Below are positions 60,359 to 64,000 of a stretch of 64,000 nt of DNA, in pieces; positions within the stretch are counted from its first letter, which is position 1, and every line of letters begins with the position of its first letter. The position numbers and the translations under genes were made by a program. The notes under the pieces are model-generated. The model saw only the letters and a program-made list of their open reading frames with translations. It did not search any database and was not told the origin of the DNA. The DNA comes from Firmicutes bacterium OM04-13BH (GTDB lineage: Bacteria > Bacillota > Clostridia > Lachnospirales > Lachnospiraceae), in contig QULP01000002.1 of NCBI GenBank assembly GCA_003481745.1, forward strand, positions 402,576 through 466,575, read 5' to 3'.

Positions 60359-61258
60359 TCAATTACTTTTCAACAACATGCTTTCTAATTCACTCATGTT
60401 GTATTTTCTTTGCTCAAAGTTACAGAACTTCGCTTTCTTTGTCTCTTGTTGCTTATTTTGCGTACTTCTTGTCTTTCTTACAGGATAGAACGTTTCCCAG
60501 CCTCTCATCGTTGCCTCTTTTGCGACTGCTATTTTGTCAATATCTGTCCGTGCTACTTCACATAAACGTTCTTTATACAACTCAATCTGGCTCGGATTGA
60601 TAATTGCTCCTTTTTGCTTCTTGTATGAAATAAACAACAAAAAAGCATCTTCTACTTCTTGATTGTCAAAATATCTGATCTTTGTATCAATACTGGAAGT
60701 AGACTCTTTAACCGGAGGTTTTTCTTGCGAAGCAATATATATATATTTATTTACTTTACTTTCCTTTATGGCATTTTTCTCGGAATTATCGAAGTTATTC
60801 TCAGAAAAACTCTCATTATTCTTGGATTTATTTAAAAAAGGGTTCACTTTAATAAAAGGTTCGGTCTCCTCTTTTTTGAGAAGCCACAAATCCTCTCTTA
60901 CCTGAATCGGATTTTTCAGTGCTCGTGTCTTCACGGCAAGCTGAAACCGTTCTTGTATTCCGGCAGAGGTCAGAACCTTGACCGACTGAAAAAGTGTGTT
61001 ATCAAACAGTGACCGTTTCAGCAAGTAGTTTAAGACCTGCATCACCTTTTGCTCGCTCATCCGCAGTCGTGCTGCCATCACGAGTAGGAAATCTTCATCT
61101 ACTTCTAAGTAGTAGCCCCTTTTGTATACTCTTGTGAGTAAATACATATAAATTGTAAATCCATCTGCGCCAAACTTGGCATATTCTACTTCTAAATCCT
61201 CGAAAATATCCACGTCAATCGGAAAATAGTCCAGACCTTGCTTTTTCGGTCTTGCCAT
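60359..61258 (-). CDS. Lin1244/Lin1753-type phage replication protein
   Basis: 299 residues. The N-terminal domain MARPKKQGLDYFPIDVDIFE then LEVEYAKFGADGFTIYMYLL is the Lin1244/Lin1753 family; a poly-Asn/Ser linker and a DnaD-like C-terminal region (MRGWETFYPV) follow. These proteins act as replication initiators or replisome organizers in low-GC phages. It follows the ERF gene. Confidence 0.88.
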   Translation of the reverse strand: MARPKKQGLDYFPIDVDIFEDLEVEYAKFGADGFTIYMYLLTRVYKRGYYLEVDEDFLLVMAARLRMSEQKVMQVLNYLLKRSLFDNTLFQSVKVLTSAGIQERFQLAVKTRALKNPIQVREDLWLLKKEETEPFIKVNPFLNKSKNNESFSENNFDNSEKNAIKESKVNKYIYIASQEKPPVKESTSSIDTKIRYFDNQEVEDAFLLFISYKKQKGAIINPSQIELYKERLCEVARTDIDKIAVAKEATMRGWETFYPVRKTRSTQNKQQETKKAKFCNFEQRKYNMSELESMLLKSN

Positions 61259-61413
61259 TCGTGGATACTCCTTTCTGCAGCTCTGTTAGAACCTTGTCCG
61301 ACCAGGAAAGTTTGTTATTAAACAGTGACCGTCCTGGCAAGAAGTTTCTTTTTTTACAGAGCTGCTATGTATTTGTGTGATATATGTGATAAGCAGCATG
61401 AACTGCGAATCCC
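61259..61413. repeat. Decayed duplication of the Lin1244 gene segment
   Basis: Bases about 61286-61345 are very similar to 60968-61030 inside the Lin1244-type gene (AGAACCTTG, TTGTTAT, AAACAGTGACCGT shared in order). Read in frame the upstream copy gives SLFNNKLSWSDKVL versus SLFDNTLFQSVKVL in the gene. It is not otherwise coding. Confidence 0.55.
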
Positions 61414-62082
61414 CTAAGCTGTTTTGGCTTCCTCTTCTTTCTTGTCCGGAGTTTTCTTCATTAAGTTCATCCAGTAGAGGTAACAACTGTATTTCATTTC
61501 CTTTACAACCTTTACGTTGCTCTTTTTTAACATCTTGTCTAATGCGCATCCAGTTCGATGTACTTCTTGCATAAAGCTAGCAATCTCCTGCTCTGTGATC
61601 TTTCTGTCCGTTTGCTTTGGTACTTCCTGCTTTGATTCAACTTTTTGATGATATTCATAAGTATCTTCCTCTGAATCATGTGATTCACTCTCCGTTGGAA
61701 TACAGAAGAGTTGGAAACACGCATATTTGTAAGCAGCCGATAAGGCTTTATTCAAGCTCTTATCTCCCGAATCCATCGCTTCGCCTGACATGCTTATCTT
61801 AATAGAAGAACCATCTTCCGCAGATGTAAACTCATAGTCTACGTCCACAACTGTATATTTCAGTGGGGTGCCTTTTGCGGATACTCCATCTTCTCGTTTT
61901 ACACTTTTTACAGTCGGAACACAAAATACCTTGTGCTTAATCAGGGCTGGTTGTAATGCATTATAAACATCATCAATCCCTCTGAAACTATAGCTTTGCA
62001 TTTTATTGTATCGGTCTTTTCCAATACTTTTGATATCGTCCATGATTTCGACGATTGCTGTGTAAATTTTCTTTGTTTCCAT
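61414..62082 (-). CDS. erf: ERF-family single-strand annealing recombinase
   Basis: 222 residues. Core SYSFRGIDDVYNALQPALIK, TPLKYTVVDVDYEFTSAEDG, then GDKSLNKALSAAYKYACFQL, the ERF signature. ERF anneals single strands in phage recombination and repair. It precedes the Lin1244-type gene and follows Gp157. Confidence 0.93.
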   Translation of the reverse strand: METKKIYTAIVEIMDDIKSIGKDRYNKMQSYSFRGIDDVYNALQPALIKHKVFCVPTVKSVKREDGVSAKGTPLKYTVVDVDYEFTSAEDGSSIKISMSGEAMDSGDKSLNKALSAAYKYACFQLFCIPTESESHDSEEDTYEYHQKVESKQEVPKQTDRKITEQEIASFMQEVHRTGCALDKMLKKSNVKVVKEMKYSCYLYWMNLMKKTPDKKEEEAKTA

Positions 62083-62099
62083 ATTTTTCCCTCTTAGAT

Positions 62100-62594
62100 T
62101 TATCTGATTCTCAAACTTTCTGTCTGCTTCGTTTCAGCAATACCATTGAACTCTTCCGGATTCGCTTTGACATCTGACAGCAGAGCTTTTCTATCCAACT
62201 TCGGCTCCTGAGCAATCATGTACTTCTCCGGAATCTTTGCTTCATCAAGAATATTCAATGATGGAGCATTTTTTGAAATACTATAAGAATGAATATCTGT
62301 CTTGAATTTCTTCTTATTCATCAACAGCATAGTATTTGTGAGATTTCTTTTTAAAAAGTCACTGCGACTCTTTAAAATCTTTTTCATTTTTGTAAGTCTT
62401 TCGATTTCTTTATCAATCTTCTCAGTATCGTTATCCAAGTTGGCAAGGATTACTGCATAAGCATCCGCTTTTTCTTCCAGTTCTGCTTCAATCCCTGCAA
62501 GTGTATCTTCAAACACTTGCTCATCCACGTCGGTATCCTCTACAATTTCGCATAACTGCATGTATTCCTGAGCAATTTCATATAACTTTAACAT
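62100..62594 (-). CDS. Gp157-family phage protein
   Basis: 164 residues, mostly coiled coil (EKIDKEIERLTKMKKILKSR) with a conserved end KFKTDIHSYSISKNAPSLNI. This is the siphovirus Gp157 family, associated with recombination genes and with phage resistance in S. thermophilus. It lies directly before erf in transcription order. Confidence 0.92.
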   Translation of the reverse strand: MLKLYEIAQEYMQLCEIVEDTDVDEQVFEDTLAGIEAELEEKADAYAVILANLDNDTEKIDKEIERLTKMKKILKSRSDFLKRNLTNTMLLMNKKKFKTDIHSYSISKNAPSLNILDEAKIPEKYMIAQEPKLDRKALLSDVKANPEEFNGIAETKQTESLRIR

Positions 62595-62595
62595 C

Positions 62596-62739
62596 TTAGT
62601 TCTCCTCTCTCTTTGTGATTACAATTGTTCTTTCTAACGTTTCATGCTCTCTTGCCTGTTCTCTTCTGTGTCCGGCAGAGGTCGCACTTACAGAGCATCC
62701 AGCACCGACTTTCATTTCAAGTAAGTATTCATCCATCAT
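62596..62739 (-). CDS. 47-residue phage protein
   Basis: ATG at 62739 with GGAGG upstream; 48-codon frame MMDEYLLEMKVGAGCSVSAT then SAGHRREQAREHETLERT. One base separates its stop from the gp157 start, indicating coupling. No family recognised. Confidence 0.6.
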   Translation of the reverse strand: MMDEYLLEMKVGAGCSVSATSAGHRREQAREHETLERTIVITKREEN

Positions 62740-62752
62740 GTTTTCTTTCCTC

Positions 62753-62992
62753 CTAAATCAACATCTTGCTTCTTTCCTCTTCCGGAACGTTCAACGTATC
62801 CAAAATTGTCCACAGTTCGCTAAGTGTGCATGTTTCCGGTTCATTCAGACGTTTTAAGAATGTGTGATACTTCATACCTGCATTTTTAGCTAAGTCTTTT
62901 TTATAGCTTCCGTTTGCACAGATTGCACCACCTAAGCACCGTCTTACCTGAGCGGCACGTTGTTGCTCTTTACTTAAATATGTAACTGGCAT
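62753..62992 (-). CDS. Small Cro-like phage regulator
   Basis: 79 residues: QRAAQVRRCLGGAICANGSY, then KKDLAKNAGMKYHTFLKRLN and LSELWTILDTLNVPEEE. This is a Xre-like helix-turn-helix with a degenerate recognition helix. Start MPVTYLS at 62992. Probably regulates early prophage genes. Confidence 0.72.
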   Translation of the reverse strand: MPVTYLSKEQQRAAQVRRCLGGAICANGSYKKDLAKNAGMKYHTFLKRLNEPETCTLSELWTILDTLNVPEEERSKMLI

Positions 62993-62996
62993 CCTC

Positions 62997-63215
62997 TCAA
63001 CCCTCTTTCCATTTCTCTTCAAACAGCTCTACAACTTTATCTACTGTCAACGGTTCTCTCGTTTCTACACCAAGCACTGCACTAAGTACGTCCAGTGCTA
63101 TTTTCTCCTCTCCGCACTCTCTTGAATTGTCTAACAAACTGTTTAAGACTCTGACTTTCTCCGAATCTCTAATTAATTCTTCAAGTGCAGCAAACTCAAT
63201 TTCTACCTTGCTCAT
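62997..63215 (-). CDS. Phage hypothetical protein
   Basis: 72 residues, acidic: EFAALEELIRDSEKVRVLNS, then ECGEEKIALDVLSAVLGVE. No domain recognised. It overlaps the neighbouring membrane-protein gene by 4 bp. Confidence 0.65.
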   Translation of the reverse strand: MSKVEIEFAALEELIRDSEKVRVLNSLLDNSRECGEEKIALDVLSAVLGVETREPLTVDKVVELFEEKWKEG

Positions 63216-63487
63216 GATGCCTTATCCTTTTCGATTTTAAATTTTGCCCAGTTCTCAATAAACTTCTCTGCCTGCTTCTTTGCTTTATTTTTCTTTCTTA
63301 CCTGCAATAAACCAGCAAGGAAGAAAATTACTGCCGGTCCTGCAATCCAAGCCACAGCAAATACCATTGCCTGTGCGTCCTTGCACTCGATGACATTACG
63401 CAACCAGCCGCCGAAGCAGATGCCTGTCCAAAGTCCCAGACCTACTTCTAAAATATCTCTTTTTTTCTTATTACTCATTTTTTTCAT
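63212..63487 (-). CDS. Small two-helix membrane protein (phage)
   Basis: 91 residues with two membrane helices (VGLGLWTGICFGGWL and MVFAVAWIAGPAVIFFLAGL) and a basic tail. Function unknown. It is transcribed with the small acidic gene. Confidence 0.7.
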   Translation of the reverse strand: MKKMSNKKKRDILEVGLGLWTGICFGGWLRNVIECKDAQAMVFAVAWIAGPAVIFFLAGLLQVRKKNKAKKQAEKFIENWAKFKIEKDKAS

Positions 63488-63579
63488 TGTTTTTCCTCTG
63501 TGTATCTGTTAAAATACATAAATGTAAAGTTTTTTTGTGTGTCCCTTTTGAAGTTGCTGCTTCTAAGGGACTTTTTAAA

Positions 63580-64000
63580 TTAGCCAGTGAGAATTTGCAG
63601 TTTTGCAAGTTCTACAGCTTTCTTATATACTTGAGCATATTTTGAATCGCCGTGCGTTTGCGCTACTTTTTCAAGAAACTTATCAATCTTGCCAGAAAAA
63701 CAGCCACACTTGACTGTGATCTCATTATCTTTATCACGATAGAATGTTGTAAAATCGTCACGACTACCAATAACACCAATCGTTAAAATATGATTAATAG
63801 AAAAGACCCGAGCATCACCACCAACCCGAGCATTTCCTCTAACCTGAGCATTGCCACCAACCCAAGCATTGCCACCAACCTGAGCATTGCCATCAACCCG
63901 AGCATTGTCACCAACCCAAGCATTGCCACCAACCCAAGCATTTCCTCTAACCTGAGCATTGCCACTAACCTGAGCATTGCCACCAACCCAAGCATTGCCA
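63580..64000 (-). CDS. Hexapeptide-repeat phage protein, partial
   Basis: The frame (140 codons to the edge) is made of 11 visible copies of GNAxVx (GNAWVG, GNAQVR, DNARVD ...), the left-handed beta-helix pattern of phage YdfK-like proteins. A non-repetitive C-terminal domain (ILTIGVIGSRDDFTTFYRDK, KIDKFLEKVAQTHGDS) ends at the TAA at 63580. The same DNA is also open in another frame; this frame is preferred because it continues into a normal protein. Confidence 0.75.
   Translation of the reverse strand, partial: GNAWVGGNAQVSGNAQVRGNAWVGGNAWVGDNARVDGNAQVGGNAWVGGNAQVRGNARVGGDARVFSINHILTIGVIGSRDDFTTFYRDKDNEITVKCGCFSGKIDKFLEKVAQTHGDSKYAQVYKKAVELAKLQILTG

Noticed and set aside
63783..64000. Regularly spaced repeats resembling a CRISPR array
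   Set aside because: The repeat unit is 18 bp with no spacers and encodes a hexapeptide-repeat protein.

Overview
The window looks like the chromosome of a gut-type Clostridia (Bacillota; Lachnospiraceae or a close relative is my best guess). It is almost entirely mobile DNA. The evidence is the gene content: a CTn/Tn1549-type conjugation operon with its PrgI, VirB4, CD1107, CD1108, CD1845, Maff2 and PcfB proteins, large serine recombinases with TnpV/TnpW helpers, Cys-rich VLP proteins, and a low-GC siphovirus-like prophage. Strong AGGAGG ribosome sites and frequent TTG starts also fit Clostridia. No rRNA, housekeeping gene or CRISPR array was seen.

The elements are nested. (1) A prophage occupies about 55.95-64.0 kb on the minus strand, with terminase small and large subunits, HicAB, ERF recombinase, Gp157, Lin1244-type protein and a hexapeptide-repeat protein. 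(2) Its large terminase gene is cut near 55.95 kb by an integrative conjugative element (ICE) that fills the rest of the window and leaves it at the left edge. The ICE reads right to left: ParB, a deoxyribosyltransferase-like protein, C5 DNA methyltransferase, ArdA, PcfB, VirD4, Maff2, VirB6/TrbL-like, SpoVG, DUF7007, PrgI, VirB4, NlpC/P60 hydrolase, DUF4315, CD1107, Cys-rich VLP, MobC, CD1845 and a MOBP relaxase. Regulators and cargo follow, including an HNH-like gene and a GntR/YtrA regulator. (3) Three smaller serine-recombinase elements sit inside the ICE. Element B (about 35.1-49.4 kb) splits virD4. Elements A1 (13.8-24.9 kb) and A2 (24.9-34.05 kb) lie in tandem and split maff2. A further 33-bp maff2-like remnant lies between A1 and A2.

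Each inserted element is a small mobilizable unit. A1 has a recombinase, VapE, a CHC2 primase-like protein, a MOBQ relaxase with an RSF1010-like oriT, and regulators. A2 has a recombinase, TnpW, DnaC- and DnaD-like replication proteins, a MOBP relaxase with MobC, and sigma factors. B has a TnpX-type recombinase, TnpV, TnpW, DnaC/DnaD proteins, a RelB/YafQ-type toxin-antitoxin, a MOBQ relaxase with oriT, three sigma-like paralogues, and a two-component plus ABC module of the lantibiotic/cationic-peptide resistance type. As assembled, the host ICE lacks an intact coupling protein and an intact Maff2. It should not conjugate by itself unless the insertions excise or another element supplies these proteins.

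The most unusual signal is a 23-bp palindrome, CTTCGGGYCA-NNN-TGRCCCGAAG, present about 16 times in the host ICE. It usually starts a few bases after a stop codon and just before the next ribosome site. In four genes it lies inside the reading frame and always encodes the same S-G-(H/Q)-x-(D/G)-P-K motif. I do not recognise it as a named repeat family.
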